This document shows, in pieces, positions 48,201 through 56,196 of a stretch of DNA of 64,000 nucleotides; position 1 is the first letter of the stretch; each line of letters starts with the position of its first letter. Origin of the DNA: Mariniflexile fucanivorans (GTDB lineage: Bacteria; Bacteroidota; Bacteroidia; Flavobacteriales; Flavobacteriaceae). Where the stretch lies: the NCBI RefSeq assembly GCF_004341235.1, contig NZ_SLUP01000008.1:124001-188000 (forward strand). Direction: 5' to 3'. The translations under genes were made by a program, and so were the position numbers. The notes under the pieces were generated by a model. It ran no database searches. It was not told the DNA's origin and was given only the letters and a program-made list of their open reading frames with translations.

Positions 48201-48227
48201 AATCCAGCACCCTAGCTGGATTTTTTG
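48201..48227 (+). terminator. Rho-independent terminator after aconitase gene
   Basis: AATCCAGC and GCTGGATT form an 8-bp stem followed by a T-run. The stem is the same as that after rprY, 12 kb away. Confidence 0.88.
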
Positions 48228-48244
48228 TTTGTATAGAATAGTTT

Positions 48245-48327
48245 GGGCGTTACCACAGGGGTCGGGCTATTCGTTACAAGTCCTCGCTCCTGCGTCGCTG
48301 TGGGCTTTCCACTTCTATCCCTAACGC
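48245..48327. repeat. GC-rich palindromic element with GGGCGTTA/TAACGC ends
   Basis: This 83-bp element is bounded by GGGCGTTA on the left and TAACGC on the right (outer stem GCGTTA/TAACGC). Inside are CCACAG (48253-48258) and CTGTGG (48298-48303), a second stem. It is much richer in G+C than its surroundings. From memory, similar GGGCGTTAC...TATCCCTAACGC elements occur scattered in other Bacteroidota genomes, often near accessory genes, but no function is known to me. It contains no ORF. Confidence 0.6.
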
Positions 48328-48381
48328 ACTTATTTGCTAGTTTCTGTTTTTAAACTATAGTTAATTTTATTTTTTGGAAAG

Positions 48382-48520
48382 GTTCGTTTAACAATTATAT
48401 GTATTAGTGGCGTGTTTAAGCACTTAATTTAGCAAATACAAACCAAATAGAATCCGCGAGGATTTTCGTAAGTAATTGATAACTATATATTAATTGTAAA
48501 TAGTGTTATAGCTAGTGCTT
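48382..48520 (-). repeat. Cassette-associated element, copy B
   Basis: This 139-bp copy begins GTTCGTTTAAC like copy A and shares GCGAGGATTTTC with copy C. It ends GTGTTATAGCTAGTGC, directly abutting the stop codon of the cation transporter gene on the minus strand. The long hairpin of A and C is degenerate here. The remaining gap from the aconitase stop holds the terminator, the GC-rich element and 54 bases of A+T-rich sequence. Confidence 0.65.
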
Positions 48521-49315
48521 TTATTTACTCAATTTCAGAATTCTAAATGCACCTTGAATTACTAAAACAAAAACAATTGTTCCAATAATTAAATCAGGTT
48601 TTCCAGAATTTAACCAATTCACTAAAAGTCCTGCTGTTAAAACTCCTAAATTGATAATCACGTCATTTGAAGTGAAAATCATACTTGCTTTCATATGTGC
48701 TTCTTCTTTGCTTTTAGACTTTTGCATTAAATACAAACAAATTCCGTTTGCGACTAGGGCAAAAATTGAAACAATAATCATTGTCTTAAAATTTGGAAGA
48801 TTTTCATGTCCAAAAAATCTTCTCAAAATCTCTACAAATCCAATAATAGCAAGTACGATTTGAAAATAGCCAGCAAGCTTTGCAATCCGTTTTTTTTTAA
48901 TTAGAGTTCCTCCAACAGCAAATAAGCTAATTCCATAAACAAAACTGTCCGCTAACATATCCAAACTGTCCGCAACAAGTCCCATTGATTTTGAAATTAT
49001 ACCAGTTGCCATTTCGATGATAAAAAACGCAAAATTTATTCCGAGAACTGTCCAAAGTAATTTTCGTTGGTTAGCATGTTCCTCAAAATCCGTTTTTTCG
49101 GTGTGTTCCGTTGATATTTTTTTTCCACCTAAATTCAGTTCGATAACAGACTTTTCGATTTGGTCAATTTCTCCGCTGAGAAAAACTGTCAATTTTCGGT
49201 TCGGAATGTCAAAGTCCAAATTCGTAATACTTGAAATTCCATCCAATTTCATTCGGATAAGATTTTCTTCTGAAGGACAGTCCATTTTAGTAATTTTAAA
49301 TACTGTTTTGTTCAT
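48521..49315 (-). CDS. Cation diffusion facilitator-type transporter with N-terminal HMA-like domain
   Basis: This 264-residue protein has an N-terminal heavy-metal-associated domain (about 1-70) fused to a cation-efflux membrane domain with five or six helices. The metal-site pair of helix 2 is present in GLVADSLDMLADSFVYG, and helix 5 has FTSNDVIINLG. The HMA site reads KMDCPSEE: Cys13 is kept, but the second cysteine of CxxC is a glutamate. Metal specificity is unknown. It stands on the minus strand between plus-strand core genes. Element B begins at its stop codon and element C ends 31 bases before its start, like a mobile cassette. Confidence 0.82.
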   Translation of the reverse strand: MNKTVFKITKMDCPSEENLIRMKLDGISSITNLDFDIPNRKLTVFLSGEIDQIEKSVIELNLGGKKISTEHTEKTDFEEHANQRKLLWTVLGINFAFFIIEMATGIISKSMGLVADSLDMLADSFVYGISLFAVGGTLIKKKRIAKLAGYFQIVLAIIGFVEILRRFFGHENLPNFKTMIIVSIFALVANGICLYLMQKSKSKEEAHMKASMIFTSNDVIINLGVLTAGLLVNWLNSGKPDLIIGTIVFVLVIQGAFRILKLSK

Positions 49316-49331
49316 TCAGTTTTTGAGTTTG

Positions 49332-49480
49332 GGCATTAGCTCCAGCGTTGATGTATATAGAAAGTTGATTGTTTAGTGCGAGGATTTTCCGAAGGAAAAT
49401 TGGATGCAAGCAAACAAAGCAGTTAACATTGGTTAAGCTAAAAATAGCAATTTTTTTATTTACTGTGTTGGCATTAGTTT
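49332..49480 (-). repeat. Cassette-associated element, copy C
   Basis: This copy is flanked by direct repeats GGCATTAG (49332-49339 and 49470-49477). It contains CGTTG at 49346, the TATATAGAAAGTTG stretch also seen in copy A, hairpin ATTTTCC-GAA-GGAAAAT, TTGGTTAAGC, AAAATAGCAATTT and GTGTTG. It lies between the start of the cation transporter and the 3' side of the broken membrane gene. About 111 bases of unassigned sequence separate it from that gene's stop. Confidence 0.72.
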
Positions 49481-49591
49481 TTTAATTCAGTAAATGTTTT
49501 TATGTTTCCTCTGTCATTTTGTGAGTTATGGCTGGTTTCTCATACATATGATGTTGATGGTTTTTTATATTTGCTAATCTTATATGTTTTG

Positions 49592-50116
49592 TCACAGAAC
49601 TTTATTAATAATTCTAACGTAGGAACAACTATCAAGCCATTTAATCCGATTGAGTTTGTCCTCAAAACCAATAGTCTTAATTAGTTCATAATCTTTGTTG
49701 TTCTCTGAATATCGAATAATAGTGTCAATTCCATTTACGAAAGTGCCATACTTTATTTTATTGCAATCTATTGGGTTAGAAACTAATTCAATCTTTTCTA
49801 TTTCTAATAAGGATTTTGGTTCATTTTTATCGTGGTCAGTAAAGAAAATTTGATTAATAATTAGGAAAATCTGCAGGCCTATACTAAATAAAATATGGGG
49901 AATATAAAATCCGAGTAGGCTAATTCCAAAACTCTCTTTTTTATTAATTACTGCATAAACAATTAAATACATAAATAAAGTTCCAGCTATTATTGCAGTC
50001 CAAGTTCGAATTCAGTCATTAGAGATGAAATCAGAGTTATATCCTAAAAGGATAAATAAGTAAAATAAAAATCCAAAGAAAATTGGACGAATTATTGATT
50101 TCAGGATTTCTTTCAT
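49592..50116 (-). pseudogene. Small membrane protein gene interrupted by an in-frame TGA
   Basis: An ATG at 50116 opens MKEILKSIIRPIFFGFLFY, a membrane segment. After 34 codons the frame meets a TGA (50014-50012), then continues open through IRTWTAIIAG into a second hydrophobic part and a soluble tail ending SYVRIINKVL. The two parts are in the same frame, so one nonsense change (for example Trp TGG to TGA) would explain it. Either the gene is decayed or the 126-residue product starts at the ATG at 49972. The family is not recognised. Its ATG lies 32 bases from a CGTT edge (element D). Confidence 0.6.
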
Positions 50117-50147
50117 TTAAATTAATACCAACGACTTGATATGAAAT

Positions 50148-50235
50148 CGTTTTAATGTTTTTATATCTAATGCTACTGAAACAAGTTCAGCACAAGTAAA
50201 CTAAGTTCGACTTTTTATTTGAAAAAGTCAAGTGG
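50148..50235 (-). repeat. Partial, diverged copy D of the cassette-associated element
   Basis: CGTTTTAATG followed by TTTTTATATCTAATG matches the left part of copy A. A hairpin GACTTTTT-ATTTG-AAAAAGTC (50209-50229) takes the place of the A/C hairpin. TGGTTTTCTTAG follows, but the GTGTTA right edge is not recognisable. Confidence is low because the match is short. Confidence 0.4.
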
Positions 50236-50299
50236 TTTTCTTAGATGTATAATCAAGAAGTAATGTATCAAAATTGTATTTTTACCAAAACACTTTTTT

Positions 50300-51073
50300 A
50301 TGAATACCAGAGAAAATCAGCTAAAAGCTTTTGATAGATTATTAACCATTATGGATGAATTGCGGGCCCAATGCCCTTGGGATAAAAAGCAAACCATGGA
50401 AACGTTGCGCCATTTAACCATTGAAGAAACCTACGAACTAGGTGATGCTATTTTAGATAATGATTTAGAGGAAGTTAAAAAGGAATTAGGTGATGTACTC
50501 CTACATATTGTGTTTTATTCTAAAATTGGAAGTGAAACCAACGACTTTGATATTGCCGATGTATGTAATGGTATTTGTGAAAAACTAATAAACAGACATC
50601 CACATATTTATAGCGATGTAAAAGTGGAGAATGAAGATGACGTAAAACGAAATTGGGAAAATTTAAAACTAAAGGAAGGTAAAAACAGTGTTTTGGAAGG
50701 AGTTCCAAATAGTTTGCCAGCGTTAGTAAAAGCAAACAGAATACAAGAAAAAGTTGCAGGCGTAGGTTTCGATTGGGAACATCCTAACCAAGTTTGGGAA
50801 AAAGTAGAGGAAGAACTTGCCGAGTTTAAAGTGGAAATAAAAAAAGGCAATCAAAAAGCTATGGAAAGTGAATTTGGCGATGTGTTATTTTCTATGGTAA
50901 ACTATGCGCGCTTTTTAAAAATAAACCCAGAAAATGCTTTAGAGCGTACCAATAAAAAATTCTCAAAACGCTTTCAATACTTAGAAGAAAAAGCAAAAGC
51001 TATCAATAAGCCATTAAAAGACATGACACTAGCCGAAATGGATGTGTTTTGGGAAGAGGCTAAAAGTCTTTAA
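50300..51073 (+). CDS. mazG: Nucleoside triphosphate pyrophosphohydrolase MazG
   Basis: MazG hydrolyses NTPs to NMP and pyrophosphate and can lower toxic nucleotides or ppGpp. The 257-residue protein has two MazG modules. The first carries LRAQCPWDKKQTMETLRHL and EETYELGDAI...EELGDVLLHIVFY with the metal-binding acidic residues. The second has VGFDWEHPNQVWEKVEEELAEF and ESEFGDVLFSMVNYARF. TATTTTTA at 50277 is a one-mismatch -7 element. The island of cassette-like genes ends just upstream. Confidence 0.94.
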   Translation: MNTRENQLKAFDRLLTIMDELRAQCPWDKKQTMETLRHLTIEETYELGDAILDNDLEEVKKELGDVLLHIVFYSKIGSETNDFDIADVCNGICEKLINRHPHIYSDVKVENEDDVKRNWENLKLKEGKNSVLEGVPNSLPALVKANRIQEKVAGVGFDWEHPNQVWEKVEEELAEFKVEIKKGNQKAMESEFGDVLFSMVNYARFLKINPENALERTNKKFSKRFQYLEEKAKAINKPLKDMTLAEMDVFWEEAKSL

Positions 51074-51105
51074 TCAGTTTAAAATAAGAATTTAACAAGT
51101 ATATT

Positions 51106-51134
51106 TTTGGAAATTTAAATTTACGCTATCTTTA
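51106..51134 (+). promoter_or_regulatory. Possible promoter of the lectin-like T9SS gene
   Basis: TTTG at 51106-51109, 17 bases of spacer and TATCTTTA at 51127-51134 (one mismatch to TAnnTTTG) precede the TTG start by 20 bases. Confidence 0.35.
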
Positions 51135-51154
51135 TATGATAAATTATCCAACTT

Positions 51155-53299
51155 TTGAAAAATCATTTTAAAAGCCTCAGTATATCAAATAGTGTGTTTT
51201 TTTTTCTTGTTTGCCATTTTTGTTGGTCACAAAATGTAGCACCCATATTAACCGCTTCTGGTAATCAAGCTTATTGTCCAAAAAGTCAAATTAATATTGT
51301 TACAGATTTCAATATTGTAGACCCAGACGATTCCTTAATTGAGGCATTATATGTTCAAATTTCCACAGGTTATATTTCTGGAGAGGATTCATTAATACTT
51401 TTAGGGACACATCCAAACGTAATCACTTCTTGGAGTGCATTAGAAGGTAAGCTTACAATAAGAGGTTTAGCCTATGGACCTGTTAGTTACCTAGATGTAA
51501 TAGCAGCAATAAAAGATATTGTTTTTCAAAGTACCAGTAATACTCCAACAGATAAAACCTTTTCAATAACGATAAGCGATGCTAATTTTTTGCCATCAAC
51601 AGGGCATTATTATGAATATGTACCAGCTTTGGGTATAACATGGACAGATGCTAAAGTGGCAGCTGAAAGCAGGTTTTATTATGGATGGCAAGGTTATTTA
51701 GCAACTATAACATCTGCAGATGAGGCTCAACTAAGCGGAAAACAAGCAGCCGGTGCCGGTTGGATTGGAGGTAGTGATGCTGCTACTGAAGGTGTTTGGA
51801 AGTGGGTAACAGGACCAGAAAATGGCACTATTTTCTGGAATGGTTTGTCAAATGGATCGTCTTCCAATTTTTCATTTTGGAATACTAATGAACCAAACCA
51901 AGCTGGTGATGAGGATTATGCCCATGTAACGGCTCCTGGTGTTGGAATAACTGGTTCTTGGAACGATCTAAGTAATACGGGTGAACTTAGCGGTAATTAT
52001 CAACCTAAAGGGTATATTGTTGAATATGGAGGCATGCCAGGTGAGTCCCCATTAAATATTTCAGCAAGCACAAATATATACACAACAGTTATTGAAAACA
52101 CAAAATCGGCATCAATATGCGATGGTGGAATGGTTACTTTAGAAGCTCAGGCATCGCAAGGAGGTAACGTTTTATGGTTTGATGTGCCTACAGGCGGATT
52201 ACAATTACATAAAGGTAATATATATACTCTGAATGTTAATGCAACAGCCACTTATTATGTTGTTGCTTCATTAAATGGGTGTGCAACAGGAGATAGAATT
52301 GCTGTTAAAGCTACGGTAACACAAACACCGGTAATAGACAACGTAACCAATGGTTTTGTATGTGGTACAAATAGTGGAAATTTATTAGCTTCAGCATCGG
52401 CAGGAATTATTAATTGGTATCATAAACCTATAGGCGGTTCTCTATTACAAACAGGAAATTCATATACCGTTTCAGGGTTAAATACAACTACAACTTTTTA
52501 TATTGAAGCATCTTTAAATGGCTGTATAAGTTCAAGAATTCCAATAACTATGGATGTTTATACCGTTCCAGAGTTTGAAGTAACAAACGCTCCAATAATT
52601 TATTGTGTGGGAAGCCCCATTGTTTTAAGCACATTTAATGCGCAGGGAATATATACGTATCAATGGAAAAACGATACAGGGCAAGTTGTGAGTGATTTAC
52701 CGTACGTTGAAGTTGATGCAGGAGGTACATACACTGTAATTGCAACATCAGCTAACAGCTGTGAGACTACTTTATCGGTTTTAGTAAAGGAATCTGATTT
52801 AGCTTTAATTTCTAATGAAAATATTACTGTTATTGAGAATTCTGAAAATAATAGCATTTCTATAGATAGTAATTTAGGTATTGGTGATTATGAATTTACT
52901 CTAGATGACATTAATGGAGTTTATAGAGATGAACCGTTTTTCGATAGAGTAAGTGATGGTGTCCACACTATTTATATAAAAGATAAAAATGGATGCGGAG
53001 TAGTACCATTTGAAGTGTTTATTCTCGGTTTTCCGAAGTTTTTTACACCAAATAATGATGGTTTTAATGATGTTTGGCGTATTAAAGGATTTGGAACCGA
53101 CTTTACCAATGCATCTGTTGTAAGTGTTTTTGACAGATACGGAAAATTGATTAAACAAATTGGTGGTGAAAACGGTACATGGGATGGCACATTACATGGC
53201 ATTCCATTAGTAGCTTCAGACTATTGGTTTGTTGCAGAACTAGTGGAACCATCTGGAAAGATTAGAAGGTATCGAGGGCATTTTAGTTTGGTTAGATAG
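51155..53299 (+). CDS. Secreted protein with C-type-lectin-like domain and type B T9SS (gliding-motility) C-terminus
   Basis: This 714-residue surface protein starts at a TTG. The signal peptide runs to about FCWSQ. A cadherin-like region (DPDDSLIEALYVQISTG) is followed by a C-type-lectin-like domain (YYEYVPALGITWTDAKVAAESR to GYIVEYGG, about residues 145-290). Two Ig-like/PKD-type segments with cysteine pairs follow (TVENTKSASICDGGMVTL-like). The C-terminal about 85 residues match the gliding-motility-associated domain: FFTPNNDGFNDVWRIKG, VFDRYGKLIKQ, GTWDG, YRGHFSLVR. The role is probably adhesion or surface display. It is a single-gene unit ending at the terminator at 53307. Confidence 0.85.
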   Translation: MKNHFKSLSISNSVFFFLVCHFCWSQNVAPILTASGNQAYCPKSQINIVTDFNIVDPDDSLIEALYVQISTGYISGEDSLILLGTHPNVITSWSALEGKLTIRGLAYGPVSYLDVIAAIKDIVFQSTSNTPTDKTFSITISDANFLPSTGHYYEYVPALGITWTDAKVAAESRFYYGWQGYLATITSADEAQLSGKQAAGAGWIGGSDAATEGVWKWVTGPENGTIFWNGLSNGSSSNFSFWNTNEPNQAGDEDYAHVTAPGVGITGSWNDLSNTGELSGNYQPKGYIVEYGGMPGESPLNISASTNIYTTVIENTKSASICDGGMVTLEAQASQGGNVLWFDVPTGGLQLHKGNIYTLNVNATATYYVVASLNGCATGDRIAVKATVTQTPVIDNVTNGFVCGTNSGNLLASASAGIINWYHKPIGGSLLQTGNSYTVSGLNTTTTFYIEASLNGCISSRIPITMDVYTVPEFEVTNAPIIYCVGSPIVLSTFNAQGIYTYQWKNDTGQVVSDLPYVEVDAGGTYTVIATSANSCETTLSVLVKESDLALISNENITVIENSENNSISIDSNLGIGDYEFTLDDINGVYRDEPFFDRVSDGVHTIYIKDKNGCGVVPFEVFILGFPKFFTPNNDGFNDVWRIKGFGTDFTNASVVSVFDRYGKLIKQIGGENGTWDGTLHGIPLVASDYWFVAELVEPSGKIRRYRGHFSLVR

Positions 53300-53306
53300 C
53301 ATAAAA

Positions 53307-53330
53307 AAAACTTAGGTTTCCCTAAGTTTT
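53307..53330. terminator. Bidirectional terminator between convergent genes
   Basis: AAAACTTAGG and CCTAAGTTTT form a 10-bp perfect stem with a 4-base loop, with A-runs on the left and T-runs on the right. It can end both the lectin-like gene (+) and the DUF349 gene (-). Confidence 0.82.
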
Positions 53331-53352
53331 TAATATAATATTAGTTTTCTGT

Positions 53353-55350
53353 TTAATAATGATCTTTAATCATACTAAGTTTTTCCTTCCATAATTTTAG
53401 AGCATCTTTATGTCCTTTTATATTATTGCGAACTTCTTTTACAAGCGGATTATCATCATTTACATTGGTGAAAAATTGTAGATTATTTTCCAATTGATTG
53501 ATTTGGCTTCTTACTTCGTCAATCTTTTTTCTAATAAAGTAACGTTCGTTGTCTAAGTCTCTATTATCATCAGCAGCACTCATGGTGTCAAGTTTGTTTT
53601 CAAACTTAATAAGTTCTACTTCATTTTTATCCATTTTTAAACTTGATAAATGGTCTTCAATGGCTTTGTTAAATTTACCTTCTATATAACGTTTATCATT
53701 GGGAACTCTTCCTAAATCTTTCCATTTATTTATATAGTCTTTTACGCTTTCAACATCTTTTTCTTTATCACCAACAGGTTTTAAATCTTTTAAAGCGTCT
53801 AAAAGTGCTAGTTTACTATTAAAAGCATCTAAGCTTTCTTTATTAGCGGCATTTCGTGTAGCATGTAGTTTATCGAAATAGAAATTACAAGCCGCTTTAA
53901 AACGTTTCCAAATTTTATCGCTGTCTTTGCGAGGTACATGCCCAATTTTTTTCCAGTCGTTCTGGATTTTTTTCATCAAGGCCGTAGTAACCTCAAAGTC
54001 ATCACTGTCTTTGTTATCTTCAGCAATTTTAATTAATTCTAATTTTTTTTGAAGATTAGTGTATTGGTCTTTTTTAAGGTCTTTGTAAAAGGCATTTTTT
54101 TGTCTGTTAAAAGTTCTTACAGATTCTTTAAATTTAGCCCAAGTACTTTCGTTAACATCTCGAGGCACTTTTCCAATGCTAAAAAATTGTTCTCTTAAAT
54201 CTTCAATTTCCTTAATTTTCTTTTGCCATGCGTTATGTGAGTTCGTGTTTTGAGCGTTTATGGCATTTATACCTTCAATAAGTTCAAGCTTTTTCTCTAA
54301 GTTTTTTTCATAAACTTTATCAATATCTTGGTAGTAAACTTGGCGTTTATCGTTAATTTTTTTGGTTGCTGCTTTAAATTTATCCCAAATAATTTCTCTA
54401 TATTCTTTATCTACAGGACCTAATTCCTCTTTCCACATTTTATGAAGTTCCTGTAATTCTCTAAAGGCGCGCATAACGTTATCATCTTCGGCTAATTCTT
54501 CTGCACGATCAATGATTAATAATTTACGTTCTAAATTATGCTTAAAATCTAAATCGCGCAGATCTCTATTTAAGTGTAAAAAATCGTAAAAAATTTCTAC
54601 ATGGTGGTGGTAACTATTCCATGCATTGTTGTATTTGTCTCGCGGAATAGGACCCGTTGTTCTCCAACGTTCCTGTAATTCTTTAAAGTGTTTGTAAGTG
54701 GTGTTTATGTTTTCTTCAAGATTAATTAAGCCTTTTAATTCTTCAATAATTTCAAGTTTATCGGCTAAATTTTGCTTTAAGTTTTTTTCTAAACTCTGGT
54801 AGTGTTCGTTTAGTTTTTTTCGGTATTCGTTATAAGCTTCCTTATATCGTTTTTGCACTGGAGACACATAATAAAAGTCTATTTCATTACCGCCATCATT
54901 TAAAAATTCTTCTTTTTTATCGTCTAATAAGGCTTGAAATTTATCTTTAAACTCATTATTAATCCCTTCTACATGCGATTTTATTGCTTGAACTTTTTCG
55001 TTTCTAACAAGCCGTTCCAATTCAATGGCAAGTGCTTCCAGCGACATGGTGTCATAAGCCTTTAGTTCAATGGTGTGTCTTTCTTTATTGCCTTCATCTT
55101 CAGCGTCTTCAGCATTAGAATCTTCAATTTCATTTAAAACTTCGTCGTTATTGTTGTTTGAATTATCAGTATCTGCAATAGAACTTTCATTTGTAACAAT
55201 AGATTTTTCTTCAGAAACAAGTGGTGTATCTAAAGTTTCAGATGGTTTGGTTTCTACCGATTTATTTTCTTCCGAAAGGTTTTCAGAATGATTCACATTC
55301 TTGTTAACTTCTTCTCCTTCTGCTTTAGGCAGGTTGTTTATATCAGACAT
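53353..55350 (-). CDS. DUF349 domain protein
   Basis: This 665-residue cytoplasmic protein has an acidic, low-complexity N-terminus (about residues 1-95, rich in Ser, Glu and Asn) and then five or more DUF349 repeats. Each is a helical module with the pattern W(K)xxGxVPR: RWRTTGPIPRDKYN, MWKEELGPVDKEYRE, QFFSIGKVPRDVNE, DWKKIGHVPRKDSDK and KWKDLGRVPNDKRY. Long coiled-coil stretches are likely. The function is not established; some relatives are linked to ribosome or nucleic-acid handling. It follows aroE after 105 bases. Confidence 0.88.
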   Translation of the reverse strand: MSDINNLPKAEGEEVNKNVNHSENLSEENKSVETKPSETLDTPLVSEEKSIVTNESSIADTDNSNNNNDEVLNEIEDSNAEDAEDEGNKERHTIELKAYDTMSLEALAIELERLVRNEKVQAIKSHVEGINNEFKDKFQALLDDKKEEFLNDGGNEIDFYYVSPVQKRYKEAYNEYRKKLNEHYQSLEKNLKQNLADKLEIIEELKGLINLEENINTTYKHFKELQERWRTTGPIPRDKYNNAWNSYHHHVEIFYDFLHLNRDLRDLDFKHNLERKLLIIDRAEELAEDDNVMRAFRELQELHKMWKEELGPVDKEYREIIWDKFKAATKKINDKRQVYYQDIDKVYEKNLEKKLELIEGINAINAQNTNSHNAWQKKIKEIEDLREQFFSIGKVPRDVNESTWAKFKESVRTFNRQKNAFYKDLKKDQYTNLQKKLELIKIAEDNKDSDDFEVTTALMKKIQNDWKKIGHVPRKDSDKIWKRFKAACNFYFDKLHATRNAANKESLDAFNSKLALLDALKDLKPVGDKEKDVESVKDYINKWKDLGRVPNDKRYIEGKFNKAIEDHLSSLKMDKNEVELIKFENKLDTMSAADDNRDLDNERYFIRKKIDEVRSQINQLENNLQFFTNVNDDNPLVKEVRNNIKGHKDALKLWKEKLSMIKDHY

Positions 55351-55455
55351 TTTAAAAATGTTAGGGTTCCTTAAATTACTTTAGAGTTTAAAGATACTAA
55401 CAAGTCTATTATTTACAAAGTACTAAAGGTTGTTTTAATGCTTTAAGTGTCGTAA

Positions 55456-56196
55456 TTAATATAATTTCCAAATAGCCCAAGCTTTTTCGGCTTGTAATTT
55501 TAACATATTTAGTCCATTAATGGTTGTCGCTCCCTGCGCTTTACCCAATCTTAAAAATTTGGTTTCTTCAGGGTTATAAATTAAATCGAATAAAATATGG
55601 TTACTTGTAATAGCAGTGTAAGGAATATTCGGGCATTCTTCTATATTTGGAAAGGTGCCTAAGGGCGTGCTATTTATTATGATTTGATGATTTTTCACAT
55701 CCGTTTCAGTAATTGAATCGTAAGTAAAACTAATACCTTCAGATTGTTTTCTGGACACATAATGGTAAGGAATGCCTAATTCTTTAAAGGTATAAGCAAT
55801 CGCTTTGCTAGCGCCACCTGTGCCCAAAATTAAAGCACTTTTATGATGCGATTTTAAATAGGGTTTTAATGTTTTTTTAAACCCATAACAATCAGTATTA
55901 TAGCCAACCAATTTACCTTTCTTTGTTATTTTAATGGTGTTTACAGCTCCAATAGCTTTCGCTTTTTTATTTATTTTATCAAGAAAAGGCAACACTACTT
56001 CCTTATATGGAATGGTAACGTTTAAACCTTTTAAATTTTCGGTGTTTTTGATAATTGAAGGAAATAAATCGATGGTTTCTATATCGAAATTTCCGTATTC
56101 GGTATCTGTAATGCCTTCGTTCTCAAATTTTTCTTTAAAGTATGCTCTTGAAAAAGAGTAGGATATGTTTTTTCCTAAAAGGCCTAGTTTATTCAT
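55456..56196 (-). CDS. aroE: Shikimate dehydrogenase
   Basis: AroE reduces 3-dehydroshikimate in aromatic amino-acid synthesis, using NADPH. The 246-residue protein has the substrate motifs SYSFSRAYF, LNVTIPYKEVVLPFLD (catalytic Lys in IPYK) and AIGAVNTI, and the nucleotide fold LILGTGGASKAIAY. The length is a little below the 270 typical of E. coli AroE, but complete. It overlaps the DUF368 gene by 8 bases. Confidence 0.95.
   Translation of the reverse strand: MNKLGLLGKNISYSFSRAYFKEKFENEGITDTEYGNFDIETIDLFPSIIKNTENLKGLNVTIPYKEVVLPFLDKINKKAKAIGAVNTIKITKKGKLVGYNTDCYGFKKTLKPYLKSHHKSALILGTGGASKAIAYTFKELGIPYHYVSRKQSEGISFTYDSITETDVKNHQIIINSTPLGTFPNIEECPNIPYTAITSNHILFDLIYNPEETKFLRLGKAQGATTINGLNMLKLQAEKAWAIWKLY

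Noticed and set aside
49481-49591. Possible small gene between copy C and the broken membrane gene
   Set aside because: Short frames only, without start context or family features; it is listed as unassigned sequence.
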